Shown here one piece after another: positions 1 to 7,925 of a DNA stretch of 64,000 nucleotides (the first letter of the stretch is position 1; the number at the start of each line of letters is the position of its first letter). Origin of the DNA: Flavobacterium cauense R2A-7 (lineage in GTDB: Bacteria > Bacteroidota > Bacteroidia > Flavobacteriales > Flavobacteriaceae). The stretch is taken from contig NZ_AVBI01000001.1 in NCBI RefSeq assembly GCF_000498475.1, positions 124,001 to 188,000 on the forward strand. The letters run 5' to 3'. The position numbers and the translations under genes were made by a program. The notes under the pieces were generated by a model. The model was not told the origin of the DNA. It searched no databases and was given only the letters and a program-made list of their open reading frames with translations.

Positions 1-172
1 GTAAAAAATCCTGAGCCGAAATGTCTTCGCCATTAACGCTTCCTACATTTCTTGAAGTTTGATTAAAACCTCCGTTCTGGATCACATCACCAACAACGAA
101 TGCCAATAAACAAAACCCAATTACTCCGATAAGTAATATGGAACGTTGTCTAATTTTTGATAAAACTGCCAT
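1..172 (-). CDS. SurA/PpiD-like peptidylprolyl isomerase, N-terminal part only
   Basis: The gene runs off the left edge; only the first 57 codons are present. It starts at the ATG read from base 172 on the minus strand. The protein begins MAVLSKIRQRS, then has a hydrophobic anchor (ILLIGVIGFCLLAFVVGDVI) and continues with GSVNGEDISAQDF. A short basic cytoplasmic tail, one membrane anchor and a 'VNGxxIsxxdF' stretch are the usual opening of SurA-N-domain chaperone/isomerases of the PpiD type in Flavobacteria, which help fold outer-membrane proteins in the periplasm. The isomerase domain itself is outside the window, so the enzyme assignment rests on the N-terminus alone. Confidence 0.75.
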   Translation of the reverse strand, partial: MAVLSKIRQRSILLIGVIGFCLLAFVVGDVIQNGGFNQTSRNVGSVNGEDISAQDFL

Positions 173-277
173 TTCTTATTTAGTTAAATTTTTATTCAGT
201 GGGCGAAAATACAATTATCTATTTAATAATAAAATAGTATTCTGAGTTTTTTACCCCTTACTTTAAATTATTTGTGG

Positions 278-454
278 TTATTTCTGAATTTTATTGGAAA
301 AATGTCTTCGAAAGAAAAACATAAAAATTGCCACAGCGGCAAAAAGGAAAACAACAATCGGGTTTTCATCCTGTTGCATCTTAACAATTCCCTCATAAAG
401 GAACAATATTGCCATTACCAAATACAGATAATGCACGTATCTTAAAATTTTCAT
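278..454 (-). CDS. Small two-helix membrane protein, 58 residues, unknown function
   Basis: This 58-residue reading frame starts at ATG (base 454), only 3 bases after the lptC stop, so it is probably the last gene of the coaX-barrel-lptC run. The protein starts MKILRYVHYLYLVMAILF and has two hydrophobic stretches (about residues 6-21 and 33-48) separated by a short polar loop with QQDENP, ending in a basic tail (RRHFSNKIQK). It looks like a hairpin-type inner-membrane protein. I do not recognise a family. The clean fit between neighbours and the membrane-like composition argue that it is a real gene. Confidence 0.6.
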   Translation of the reverse strand: MKILRYVHYLYLVMAILFLYEGIVKMQQDENPIVVFLFAAVAIFMFFFRRHFSNKIQK

Positions 455-457
455 TGT

Positions 458-1015
458 TTATTCTAATTTGGTTACTTCTCCGCTGCTTTTCTGCATATTG
501 AAGACTTTGAAATCTTTACTGAAATCGACTCCTGGACCTTCCAAATAGCCGCCAGCCTCATCCGTATATTTAAAATGTTTTTCAGTAAAAAACCATTCGT
601 TTTTCTGATCGTAATACAATTGCTCCGTCTGCAGTAATTTCCCGTCTGAGGAAGTGATTTTTACATTACCCTGCAAATCAATGATGTCAGTCTTGGCATA
701 GGTAATTGCATAATCCGAATCGACAAAGCTTTTTTTCTGGTTTTCATCAAAAAGCGTTACATGAATTCCTTTTGGAAATTCGGTAAAAGGATATTTGGCA
801 TTGGAATAATCCAACATTTTCGGACTCACCAAAATTGCTTTGATTTTTCCGGAATCGGTATATTTCAAATCAACATTATCAGCCTCACCCGAAGGCGAAA
901 AAGCCACGGAATTGATTCGTTGCACCTCCTTAAAATTACTTTCGCATGAAAACAACAGGGCCACAGCAGAAACTACAACCAATGCTACCAAACTATCCTT
1001 AAGAAGTATTACCAT
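458..1015 (-). CDS. lptC: LptC-like lipopolysaccharide export protein (lipoprotein)
   Basis: LptC links the inner-membrane LPS transporter LptBFG to the periplasmic LptA bridge. The 185-residue product has a signal peptide with lipobox LLFSC (Cys24), followed by the family pattern of beta strands: YTDSGKIKAILVSP, then GIHVTLFDENQ and a stretch about DIIDLQGNVKITSSDGKLLQ, then the WFFTEKHFKYTDEAGGYLEG strand, typical of the LptC/OstA fold. I chose the ATG at 1015 because it starts right at the signal peptide and lies 14 bases after the stop of the upstream barrel gene; an earlier in-frame ATG would lie inside that gene. As in other Bacteroidetes, the protein appears to be lipid-anchored instead of having an N-terminal transmembrane helix. 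Confidence 0.8.
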   Translation of the reverse strand: MVILLKDSLVALVVVSAVALLFSCESNFKEVQRINSVAFSPSGEADNVDLKYTDSGKIKAILVSPKMLDYSNAKYPFTEFPKGIHVTLFDENQKKSFVDSDYAITYAKTDIIDLQGNVKITSSDGKLLQTEQLYYDQKNEWFFTEKHFKYTDEAGGYLEGPGVDFSKDFKVFNMQKSSGEVTKLE

Positions 1016-1029
1016 AATCAGAAAGTTGA

Positions 1030-2292
1030 TTAATCGTATTTCGGTTTCACAAACCAACGGTCGCTGAAAGACAATCCGATGTGGATATTAAAATAATTCT
1101 CCTGAATCAGCCCATTACTTGTAGTACCTCTTTTACCATATTCAAATCCTAAATTGATGTTCGAAATACTCGTTCCTACAGGAAATCCAAACCCAAAGCT
1201 CATACTTGTATCTCTGACAGACTGATTGTTTACTACTAAACCTGTATTTTCATGACGGAATCCCGCACGATACACAATGCGGTCGAAATAATTACGAAAT
1301 GAATTGTACTTCGGAATATAAAAGCCTCCCACGGCAAAACGAGCCGCTCCTTCATAGCCTAAATTAGGGATATTGCCTTGACTTGCTGCATCATTTTTCC
1401 CTTGAAAGGTCAACTCTGTTCCAACAAACCATTTTTTACTTTTACCGAAAGCGGTACCAAAAGACAATTTCGATGGCAGTTTAAACTCAGAATCTGCTAT
1501 TTCTATGTCTGTTCCTTCACCAATAAACTCGGTTCCGGTCACACTATATGTTACAGTAGAAACATTTCGGGTGTTATCCGACTTCAAGTTACTTTTTGGT
1601 GAAAAGGTAAAAGAACTCGACCACTCAAGGTTATTTTTCAATTTTGTATGATAATATAAGCCCATAGTCGCTGAAAAACCACTGTAAGTTGACTCGTTTT
1701 TAGTTCTGGATCCCAAAGCAATGGCAGGATCGGTAACAAAAACAATGGAATTCGTTTCTATTCCTCCAAAACTGTAGTTGATATCCATTCCAATACTTAG
1801 TTTCGGATTGATTTTATAAGCACCGCCCAAAAACACTTTGTTCAAACCGCCTTCACCTTTAAAAATTTTCGATTTAGGCAACCCATCTTCCGGATCAACT
1901 ATTGTATTGGCAACTTTATAACCAACAGCAGTGTAAGGCATTAAACCAAAACCGACACCTGCTCTTCCCAAAGGAATTCCAACCGCAAGATACCCCAATG
2001 AGGTTCGGTCTGCCGTTTCTTTTTGAGAATCCGTTTTAAAAGTTGTTTTTGTATTGCTCCCTCCAACGGTTAATGAAGTGTATTTTAAAAAAGAATAAGA
2101 AGCGGGATTTTGCAAATTAACGTGGATACTGTCTACAAACACGCCAACAGTTCCCATGGCTCTGTTTTCATTGGTCCCTTTAAATTTAAGATCTCCAATT
2201 CCGTAAAATGAATACGGTGAAGCAGTACCTTCCTGAGCTAATATTACAGTAGAAAATAGCAAACTAATGCCAAGAATTATCTTTTTAATCAT
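1030..2292 (-). CDS. Outer-membrane beta-barrel protein (FadL/porin-like), unknown substrate
   Basis: The 420-residue product starts MIKKIILGISLLFSTVILAQ, a signal peptide ending at a typical 'AQ' site. The mature part is rich in alternating aromatic and glycine strands (for example GVGFGLMPYTAVGYK, GLYYHTKLKNNLEWSSSFTF) and ends with a strand finishing in an aromatic-rich segment, all typical of an outer-membrane barrel. The GLMPYTAVGY region resembles FadL-like transporters, but I cannot name a substrate. The ATG at 2292 overlaps the end of coaX by 8 bases, so the two are translationally coupled. In Flavobacteria this gene commonly sits between coaX and lptC. Its constant place next to lptC hints at an envelope role, which is inference. 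Confidence 0.75.
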   Translation of the reverse strand: MIKKIILGISLLFSTVILAQEGTASPYSFYGIGDLKFKGTNENRAMGTVGVFVDSIHVNLQNPASYSFLKYTSLTVGGSNTKTTFKTDSQKETADRTSLGYLAVGIPLGRAGVGFGLMPYTAVGYKVANTIVDPEDGLPKSKIFKGEGGLNKVFLGGAYKINPKLSIGMDINYSFGGIETNSIVFVTDPAIALGSRTKNESTYSGFSATMGLYYHTKLKNNLEWSSSFTFSPKSNLKSDNTRNVSTVTYSVTGTEFIGEGTDIEIADSEFKLPSKLSFGTAFGKSKKWFVGTELTFQGKNDAASQGNIPNLGYEGAARFAVGGFYIPKYNSFRNYFDRIVYRAGFRHENTGLVVNNQSVRDTSMSFGFGFPVGTSISNINLGFEYGKRGTTSNGLIQENYFNIHIGLSFSDRWFVKPKYD

Positions 2293-3019
2293 TGTCGATT
2301 GTATAATGGTGTATAGCCTCCAAACTTTCCAGAAGAAAATTTGAATTGGCAAATATGGTGTTTTTTATGTTTTTAGCCAAAAATTCCGCATCACCTCCTG
2401 TTAAAATTACTGTTAAAACTTGATATTGTTCACGATACCGATTAATAAACCCTTCAATTTCATTTATAATTCCGTTCACCACTCCCGAATGAATGGAACT
2501 ATCAGTTGAATTTCCTATAAAATGTTCCGGTTGTTCTAACGTTAGTAACGGTAATTTTGCGGTATAATTATGAAGTGCTTCATAACGCAATCGGAATCCG
2601 GGCGAAATGGCACCCCCGAGATAAACATCTTCGGCCGTAACAAAATCATAGGTAATGCAGGTTCCGGCATCAATAATAAGTCGGTTTTGATTCGGATACA
2701 GCAACGTTGCTCCGGAAGCCAGCACCATCCGATCGACTCCTAATGTTTTGGGCGTGGCATATTTATTTTCAAAAGGAAAATTGGTTTCTGAGGAAATCAC
2801 ATTCAATCTGGAGGATTTTTGAAGCAGTTCAAGAACATCATTCTCTATTTTTCCTACCGATGAAAACACGGATTCGGTTATTTCTGAAAAATTTTTAAAA
2901 ATATTTTCAATTTTTTTTCGGGCTTCTTCTTTCACAAAAACATCCTGAAACAAAAGGGTATGTTTCTCAAAAACAGCAACTTTAATTCGGGTATTCCCCA
3001 CATCGATGGCTAAAAGCAT
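2285..3019 (-). CDS. coaX: Type III pantothenate kinase
   Basis: CoaX phosphorylates pantothenate in the first step of coenzyme A synthesis. The 244-residue protein shows the ASKHA-type motifs in order: the phosphate loop DVGNTRIK at residues 6-13, the GVDRM motif, the catalytic DAGTCITYDF and the YLGGAISPG segment, then a C-terminal ILTGGDAEFL. Length matches the family (about 240-260). The start at 3019 is set by the MLLAIDVGNT opening and by a TATCTTTG promoter element about 20 bases upstream, which excludes the longer upstream reading. It is the first gene of a minus-strand run that continues through the barrel protein, lptC and the 58-residue membrane protein. Confidence 0.93.
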   Translation of the reverse strand: MLLAIDVGNTRIKVAVFEKHTLLFQDVFVKEEARKKIENIFKNFSEITESVFSSVGKIENDVLELLQKSSRLNVISSETNFPFENKYATPKTLGVDRMVLASGATLLYPNQNRLIIDAGTCITYDFVTAEDVYLGGAISPGFRLRYEALHNYTAKLPLLTLEQPEHFIGNSTDSSIHSGVVNGIINEIEGFINRYREQYQVLTVILTGGDAEFLAKNIKNTIFANSNFLLESLEAIHHYTIDND

Positions 3020-3038
3020 ATTTTCTTTATTGTGGAAA

Positions 3039-3046
3039 CAAAGATA
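3039..3046 (-). promoter_or_regulatory. Promoter -7 element for coaX
   Basis: TATCTTTG read on the minus strand, 20 bases before the coaX ATG, matches the Bacteroidetes -7 consensus TAnnTTTG. No clear -33 TTG at the usual distance. Confidence 0.6.
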
Positions 3047-3071
3047 CAAATTGATTTTTTTAAAAATTTGT

Positions 3072-3102
3072 TTTGGATAAATGAAAAATGGTTCTATATT
3101 TG
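3072..3102 (+). promoter_or_regulatory. Promoter of tRNA-Phe
   Basis: TTTG (3072-3075), a 19-base spacer and TATATTTG (3095-3102) fit the Bacteroidetes promoter exactly. The tRNA begins 47 bases downstream. Confidence 0.75.
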
Positions 3103-3149
3103 CACCCGCAATCAACAAGCAATACACGCTTAACGAAAGCAGACATAAT

Positions 3150-3222
3150 GGTGCCTTAGCTCAGTTGGTAGAGCAATGGACTGAAAATCCATGTGTCCCT
3201 GGTTCGATTCCTGGAGGCACCA
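3150..3222 (+). tRNA. tRNA-Phe (GAA)
   Basis: A 73-base cloverleaf. The acceptor arm GGTGCCT pairs with AGGCACC (3215-3221), with discriminator A at 3222. The anticodon loop CTGAAAA gives anticodon GAA, and the T loop carries GGTTCGATTC. The 3' CCA is not encoded. Confidence 0.95.
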
Positions 3223-3226
3223 CTTT

Positions 3227-3256
3227 AAAACCCGAATAGCAATATTCGGGTTTTTT
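3227..3256 (+). terminator. Rho-independent terminator after tRNA-Phe
   Basis: CCCGAATA / TATTCGGG stem with a GCAA loop (3231-3250), followed by six T residues. Confidence 0.8.
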
Positions 3257-3280
3257 GTTTTATACAGTTCCACCAAAAAC

Positions 3281-3306
3281 AAAAAAGCCACCTCATTGAG
3301 ATGGCT
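3281..3306 (-). terminator. Terminator of the DUF885 gene
   Basis: On the minus strand a 9-base-pair stem (AGCCATCTC with one G-U pair) and a short AAT loop are followed by TTTTTT. It lies 7 bases beyond the stop of the DUF885 gene. Confidence 0.7.
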
Positions 3307-3312
3307 TTCTTT

Positions 3313-5079
3313 TTATTTTCCTGTTTTTATCCAATCGTTTATTTTCTTTTCGAGCAGTGCCAAGGGCATCACACCGGATTCCAACACTTTTTGATGAAAC
3401 ACTTTAATATCAAATTTGCCTTTCATCTGGGTTTCCGCTTTTTTACGCAACTCCATAATTTTCAACTGTCCGATTTTATACGACAAAGCCTGACCGGGAA
3501 TTGCCATATAACGCTCCACTTCCGAAATAATGCTTGCTTCGCTTTCTGCTTCGTTTTCCAACGAATACTTAATCGCCTGCTCGCGCGTCCAACCTTTAGC
3601 ATGTAAACCGGTATCGACCACCAAACGAATCGCACGGTGCATTTCATTACCTAACATACCGAAATATTGATACGGATCAGCATACAATCCTAATTCCTGG
3701 CCTAAACTTTCTGTATACAACGCCCAACCTTCGCCATAAGCTCCAAACCAGTTGAATTTCCTGAAATCCGGCAACTCTTTATTTTCCTGTTGCAGCGAAA
3801 TCTGAAAATGATGTCCCGGAATGGCTTCGTGCAGAAACAAATCCTCATCACCATAATAATTATAATTTTTTACATCCGGAATCGGCACGTAAAAAATTCC
3901 GGGTCTGCTTCCATCCGCCGTTCCCTGAATATATTCGGCACTGGCTGTTTTTTCGCGAAACGCTTCTGTTCGTCTGATTTCGAAAGGTGTTTTCGGCTGC
4001 AAGGAGAATAATTTATCCACATTAGGCTTGATTCGTTTATGAATCGCTTCAAAATTCGCAATCACTTCTTCCGGCTTTTTGAAAGGCTTCAGCTCCGGTT
4101 TGTTTCTCACGTAATCGAAAAACTCCACAATTGTTCCTTCAAAACCCACCTGAGTTTTCACCTTTTCCATTTCCGCTTTTAAGCGTGCTACTTCTTTCAA
4201 TCCCAATTCATGAATATCCGAAGGTTTCATATCAGTGGTCGTCCATTGCTTCACATACACCGCATATAAATCCTTTCCATTAGGCAAACTGCCAATTCCG
4301 CTGGTTGCTCTGGAAGCCGGCAAATATTTGTTTTTTAAAAACTCTGCCATCTTTTTATATTGTGGCATCAGCTTCTCATTGATGGTTTTCGTATATTCGG
4401 ATTTCAAAGAAGCTTTCACCTCTTCCGAAAACGATTGCGGCATTGTTTTAATAGTCGAATAAAACAGATTATCTCCAACATTCGGAACAATCTGCTCTTC
4501 AAACTGCGGAATTAGTTTTTCGGTTAAAGCCGTTGGCAACACCATCCGCTTCTGAATACCTTTTTCCATGTAAATCATCGCCGAATCAATCCAAACCGAA
4601 TACATTTCCATTCGTTTTAAGAAATTACGATAATCTTTTTCAGTTTTAAAAGGTTGCGCACTGCTTCCGCTGGCAAATTGCGACATCGTTAAATGTGTGC
4701 CCCAAAACTGGTGTACTGGCATCAGGTTAGCCTCTTGTTTCAACAAGTCTTTACCTACCGCGGTTTCCCATTTAATAATGTGATAACTGATTTTTTCTTC
4801 CGCAGTAAGGACAACGGTATCTATTTCGGAAAGTTGTTTTTCATACTTATTAAAGAAATCACCTTGCTTTTTTCTGTACGCATCCGTCATTTCAAAGACG
4901 AATTGATCGTTATATTCGTTCTGACCATTCAACGTGGCATCCAACGGATTAAGCGCATTTTTTTCTTTAAAATAAGCATCGGTAACCGATTTAAAATCCA
5001 CCATTTTTTCTTCTTTTTTACAATTCACAAATAATACTGAAAGCAGTATTGCCGAGGAAAGAACAAGTGTTTTTTTCAT
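3313..5079 (-). CDS. DUF885 family lipoprotein, putative zinc metallopeptidase
   Basis: The 588-residue protein begins with a lipoprotein signal peptide (MKKTLVLSSAILLSVLFVNC, Cys20), so it should be lipid-anchored on the outside of the inner membrane or in the outer membrane. The DUF885 hallmark LHEAIPGHHFQ is present about two thirds along: an HExxPGHH zinc-binding motif. Downstream EGWALYTESLGQELG carries the usual acidic ligand region. DUF885 proteins are M32-like zincins; several are thought to be peptidases, but I cannot infer the substrate. The start at 5079 was chosen for the signal peptide; an earlier in-frame ATG would run back into the neighbouring gene. A terminator follows directly. 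Confidence 0.85.
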   Translation of the reverse strand: MKKTLVLSSAILLSVLFVNCKKEEKMVDFKSVTDAYFKEKNALNPLDATLNGQNEYNDQFVFEMTDAYRKKQGDFFNKYEKQLSEIDTVVLTAEEKISYHIIKWETAVGKDLLKQEANLMPVHQFWGTHLTMSQFASGSSAQPFKTEKDYRNFLKRMEMYSVWIDSAMIYMEKGIQKRMVLPTALTEKLIPQFEEQIVPNVGDNLFYSTIKTMPQSFSEEVKASLKSEYTKTINEKLMPQYKKMAEFLKNKYLPASRATSGIGSLPNGKDLYAVYVKQWTTTDMKPSDIHELGLKEVARLKAEMEKVKTQVGFEGTIVEFFDYVRNKPELKPFKKPEEVIANFEAIHKRIKPNVDKLFSLQPKTPFEIRRTEAFREKTASAEYIQGTADGSRPGIFYVPIPDVKNYNYYGDEDLFLHEAIPGHHFQISLQQENKELPDFRKFNWFGAYGEGWALYTESLGQELGLYADPYQYFGMLGNEMHRAIRLVVDTGLHAKGWTREQAIKYSLENEAESEASIISEVERYMAIPGQALSYKIGQLKIMELRKKAETQMKGKFDIKVFHQKVLESGVMPLALLEKKINDWIKTGK

Positions 5080-5119
5080 ATATTTTTTATTTGAATATTG
5101 ACTAATAAAGCTACGGATT

Positions 5120-5491
5120 TTATCCGTGATACACTCTTGAAGCAATGATTTTCCCTTCTCGGACTTCCAAAACTTCCGCTACCAGCATATCTTCTTCTCC
5201 GTCGACCTGGCGAATGTATTCCATAAAAACCCTGTCGGTATTTGCAGTTAAAGACGTTACCTTATAATGTAAACTCGGCAAACGATCAAACGCATCCTGC
5301 CACCATGCCCGCATAGCACTTTTCCCCACCACCAAACCATTGGTCTCGGGCTGACGGATTTTTAATTTCGGACTAAAATGTTCTGCTTCATCATCATAAA
5401 GCGACAATAATTTTTCAAGTTGCTTGGTATTGAACGCCTCAAACCAACGAAAGGCAATGGATTGTAAAGTTTCCGGACTCATGGTATACAT
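5120..5491 (-). CDS. SnoaL/NTF2-like protein
   Basis: This 123-residue protein has the size and pattern of the NTF2-like/SnoaL fold: an N-terminal helix pair (LQSIAFRWFEAFNTKQLEKLLSLYDDEAEHFSP), a second helix AMRAWWQDAFDRLPSLHYKV, then strands ending EVLEVREGKIIASRVYHG. The 'W/FxxAFNxxxxxxLxxLYxxDaxHxSP' opening is typical of the family, which covers small enzymes and binding proteins; no substrate can be assigned. An in-frame ATG three codons later is an alternative start. An AATATTTG element upstream weakly resembles a -7 box. It sits divergent from the DUF58 gene and upstream of the DUF885 lipoprotein, with 40 bases between. Confidence 0.75.
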   Translation of the reverse strand: MYTMSPETLQSIAFRWFEAFNTKQLEKLLSLYDDEAEHFSPKLKIRQPETNGLVVGKSAMRAWWQDAFDRLPSLHYKVTSLTANTDRVFMEYIRQVDGEEDMLVAEVLEVREGKIIASRVYHG

Positions 5492-5546
5492 ATTAATAAA
5501 GGCAAATATTGGAAATAAATTTCAAATGCACATCACTCCTTTTTTA

Positions 5547-5554
5547 TATCTTTG
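5547..5554 (+). promoter_or_regulatory. Promoter -7 element of the DUF58 gene
   Basis: TATCTTTG matches TAnnTTTG and ends only 5 bases before the ATG at 5560, so transcription probably starts at or next to the start codon. Confidence 0.6.
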
Positions 5555-5559
5555 AAACT

Positions 5560-6486
5560 ATGAAGATCGACAGTCAAATAGCAAAAATATCCAGTTTCCA
5601 GCATCTCGAATTACTAGCCAACCAAATTGTGGAAGGTTTTATTTCAGGCATGCACAAGAGTCCGTTTCATGGTTTCTCTGCCGAATTTGCCGAACACAAA
5701 GTGTACAATACCGGAGAAAGCACCAAACACATCGACTGGAAACTTTTCGCCAAAACCGACCGCTTGTACACGAAACGTTTTGAAGAAGAAACCAATTTAC
5801 GATGCCATCTGATAATCGATAATTCGTCGTCAATGCATTATCCGAAGCTGAAAGACGGGCAATTGTTCTATGAAAACAAGATTGGATTTTCGGTACTGGC
5901 TTCCGCCGTTTTGATGAACCTACTGAAAAAACAACGCGATGCGGTCGGCTTGAGCATTTACTCCGATACTTACGAATATTATGCGCCGGAAAAAGGAAGT
6001 GATCGCCATCATCGCATGCTTTTGAACCAACTGGAGGGCATTTTACAGTCGCCAAAAAATTCAAAAAGCACCGACACCATAACTTTTTTGCATCAGATTG
6101 CCGAAAAAATGCACCGTCGTTCAATGATTGTTTTGTTTACCGACATGTTTCAGGGCGAAGATGACGAACGATTGTTTAAAGCGTTACAGCACTTAAAACA
6201 CAACAAGCACAAGGTTGTTTTATTCCATGTAATTGACAAAAAAACCGAATTCAACTTCAATTTTGACAATGCGCCCCGTAAATTCATCGATTTGGAAACC
6301 GGCGAACAGGTAAACCTCTTTGCTGAGAATGTAAAAAATGATTACGAAAAATTGGTCGAAGCCTATTTTGCAAAAGTTGCCAATACCTGCTCTCAGTACA
6401 AAATAAAGTACGTTCCTGTTTCGGTTGACGAAAAATTCGAAAAAATACTAACCACCTATTTAGTTGAAAAACAAAAGTTTGGCTAA
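5560..6486 (+). CDS. DUF58 domain protein (VWA-like)
   Basis: The 308-residue product carries the DUF58 signature near its N-terminus (VYNTGESTKHIDWKLFAKTDRLYTKRFEEE), followed by a von Willebrand A-like fold with the MIDAS-type LIIDNSSSMHY motif and a later LFTDMFQGEDDERLF. DUF58 proteins usually accompany MoxR AAA ATPases and take part in assembling or activating membrane complexes; here no MoxR gene is next to it. I chose the ATG at 5560 because a TATCTTTG promoter box ends 5 bases upstream, which excludes the longer reading from 5509. The mRNA is then nearly leaderless. Confidence 0.88.
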   Translation: MKIDSQIAKISSFQHLELLANQIVEGFISGMHKSPFHGFSAEFAEHKVYNTGESTKHIDWKLFAKTDRLYTKRFEEETNLRCHLIIDNSSSMHYPKLKDGQLFYENKIGFSVLASAVLMNLLKKQRDAVGLSIYSDTYEYYAPEKGSDRHHRMLLNQLEGILQSPKNSKSTDTITFLHQIAEKMHRRSMIVLFTDMFQGEDDERLFKALQHLKHNKHKVVLFHVIDKKTEFNFNFDNAPRKFIDLETGEQVNLFAENVKNDYEKLVEAYFAKVANTCSQYKIKYVPVSVDEKFEKILTTYLVEKQKFG

Positions 6487-6523
6487 TTGATTTGAAAATA
6501 ATTTGAAATTTTTCGATAAAACA

Positions 6524-6554
6524 TTTGGAGGATTTGAAAATGGTTGTATATTTG
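6524..6554 (+). promoter_or_regulatory. Promoter of the first tRNA-Asp
   Basis: TTTG (6524-6527), 19 bases, then TATATTTG (6547-6554): a complete Bacteroidetes promoter, 18 bases before the tRNA. Confidence 0.8.
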
Positions 6555-6572
6555 CATCCGCAATAAAGCACT

Positions 6573-6649
6573 GGTTTGGTAGTTCAGTTGGTTAGAATAC
6601 ATGCCTGTCACGCATGGGGTCGCGGGTTCGAGTCCCGTCCAGACCGCCA
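6573..6649 (+). tRNA. tRNA-Asp (GTC), copy 1
   Basis: A 77-base cloverleaf including an encoded CCA. GGTTTGG pairs with CCAGACC (one U-G pair), discriminator G at 6646. The anticodon loop CTGTCAC gives GTC. The sequence is identical to the second copy 348 bases downstream. Confidence 0.96.
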
Positions 6650-6662
6650 GTAAAGAGTTGAG

Positions 6663-6690
6663 AAAGCCTTTCGAAAAGAAAGGCTTTTTT
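6663..6690 (+). terminator. Terminator after tRNA-Asp copy 1
   Basis: AAAGCCTTT / AAAGGCTTT stem (6663-6671 and 6679-6687) followed by a T run. Confidence 0.75.
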
Positions 6691-6730
6691 GCCCTCTTAA
6701 AAATATTTAAAGCAGTTGTGTTGTTTAGGT

Positions 6731-6760
6731 ACGAAAGTACCAGGTTTAGTAGTTAGACCA
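6731..6760 (+). pseudogene. Possible remnant of a third tRNA-Asp unit
   Basis: Between the two intact tRNA-Asp genes, GGTTTAGTAGTT (6743-6754) matches the first 12 bases of the tRNA with one difference. It is followed at once by AGACC and AATGAAAAGCT, which resemble the 3' end of the tRNA and the start of the terminator after copy 2. The bases before it (AAAGTACCA) resemble the AAAGCACT in front of both intact copies. This reads like a third tRNA plus terminator unit with the middle of the tRNA deleted. The match is short, so this is tentative. Confidence 0.4.
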
Positions 6761-6763
6761 ATG

Positions 6764-6795
6764 AAAAGCTTTCCATTTATGGAGAGCTTTTTTGA
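6764..6795 (+). terminator. Orphan terminator-like hairpin
   Basis: AAAGCTTTCC / GGAGAGCTTT stem with one G-U pair and a six-base loop, followed by T residues. It probably belonged to the decayed third tRNA unit. The rest of the gap up to 6872 shows nothing else. Confidence 0.55.
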
Positions 6796-6872
6796 TTTAT
6801 ACACTTTTCACTGTTCTTCAAAATTGACATTCAGCCATTTACATTTTTTATTGATTTTTCTTTGCAAAAACA

Positions 6873-6903
6873 TTGCAAAACGACAAAATTCAACCTACTT
6901 TTG
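6873..6903 (+). promoter_or_regulatory. Promoter of the second tRNA-Asp
   Basis: TTG (6873-6875), 20 bases, then TACTTTTG (6896-6903). It differs in sequence from the promoter of copy 1, although the tRNAs are identical. Confidence 0.75.
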
Positions 6904-6920
6904 CAACGCAATAAAGCACT

Positions 6921-6997
6921 GGTTTGGTAGTTCAGTTGGTTAGAATACATGCCTGTCACGCATGGGGTCGCGGGTTCGAGTCCCGTCCAGACCGCCA
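6921..6997 (+). tRNA. tRNA-Asp (GTC), copy 2
   Basis: Identical in sequence to the copy at 6573-6649, including the encoded CCA and the short flanks (CAATAAAGCACT before, GTAAAGA after). It has its own promoter and terminator. Confidence 0.96.
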
Positions 6998-7004
6998 GTA
7001 AAGA

Positions 7005-7034
7005 AAAAGCTTCGAGAAATCGAAGCTTTTTTTA
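7005..7034 (+). terminator. Terminator after tRNA-Asp copy 2
   Basis: GCTTCGA / TCGAAGC stem (7009-7026) with a GAAA loop and eight T residues. Confidence 0.8.
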
Positions 7035-7067
7035 TTTTAATTACATTGTTTTTTCAATACAAACGGC

Positions 7068-7925
7068 ATGAAAAACCCACGCCTTGCTTTACTAATCGGC
7101 ATTTTCTGTATTTCCGTTTTCCCGATTCTGGTAAAATGGACGCCGGTTTCGGGTTTGAGTTCTGCATTTTACAGAATGGCTATTGCATCGGCAGTTGTTT
7201 TACCGATAGTTTTCTTTCGAAAGAAACTGGAAAGACCCAATCAAAAAACCGTGCTAATTATAGTATTGTGCGGCATTTGTTTTGGCTGCGATATCGCCGT
7301 TTGGAATATCGCCATACAGCAATCCTCAGCGACACAAGCGACTTTGCTCACCAATTTAGCGCCAATTTGGGTTGGACTCGGCATGTTTTTCTTTCTTCCG
7401 AACAAACCTAACCGTAATTTCTGGATGGGCGCCGCATTAGCAGTCATCGGAATGATTGTTTTGATTGGTTACGAAACTTTTTATGAATTGAAATTCGACA
7501 TAGGTTTCGCTTTTGGAATACTTTCCGGAGTATTTTATGCCGCTTACATCCTGTTAAGCAAATACGTACTCAATCAGATGCAGCCCATAAGTTTTATGAC
7601 TTACAGCATGCTGGTTTCAAGTATATTTTTAGCTGTGATTTGCTTGATATTCGAGCAGCCTTTTTACGGATTTTCAACTACGGTTTGGGGCGTTTTAATG
7701 GTTCAGGGTATTTTATGCCAACTGATTGCCTGGACGTTAATCAGCTATGCTACCCAGAAAATGGAAGCCAACAGAGTTTCCCTGAGCCTTCTGAGCCAAG
7801 CTTTGATTACTTCCGTATTCGCATGGCTTTTTCTGAAAGAAACCATATCGCTTCAAATGACTATCGGAGGAGCAATCATTTTATTAGGAATCCGGATTAC
7901 GTTCTACAAAAAAAAGTTACCCTAA
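7068..7925 (+). CDS. DMT-family (EamA) transporter
   Basis: The 285-residue protein has about ten hydrophobic helices in two halves, the standard EamA duplication (10 TMS drug/metabolite transporter). The N-terminal half opens with LALLIGIFCISVFPILVKW and contains AFYRMAIASAVVLPIVFF; the second half repeats the pattern with GILSGVFYAAYILLSKYV and ends SLQMTIGGAIILLGI. Members export metabolites, amino acids or drugs; the substrate is unknown. The start follows the terminator of the second tRNA-Asp. Its stop overlaps the stop of the convergent DUF456 gene by 4 bases. Confidence 0.88.
   Translation: MKNPRLALLIGIFCISVFPILVKWTPVSGLSSAFYRMAIASAVVLPIVFFRKKLERPNQKTVLIIVLCGICFGCDIAVWNIAIQQSSATQATLLTNLAPIWVGLGMFFFLPNKPNRNFWMGAALAVIGMIVLIGYETFYELKFDIGFAFGILSGVFYAAYILLSKYVLNQMQPISFMTYSMLVSSIFLAVICLIFEQPFYGFSTTVWGVLMVQGILCQLIAWTLISYATQKMEANRVSLSLLSQALITSVFAWLFLKETISLQMTIGGAIILLGIRITFYKKKLP

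Noticed and set aside
6716..6943. 75-codon plus-strand frame across the tRNA-Asp region
   Set aside because: It runs through a terminator, the second tRNA promoter and the tRNA itself.
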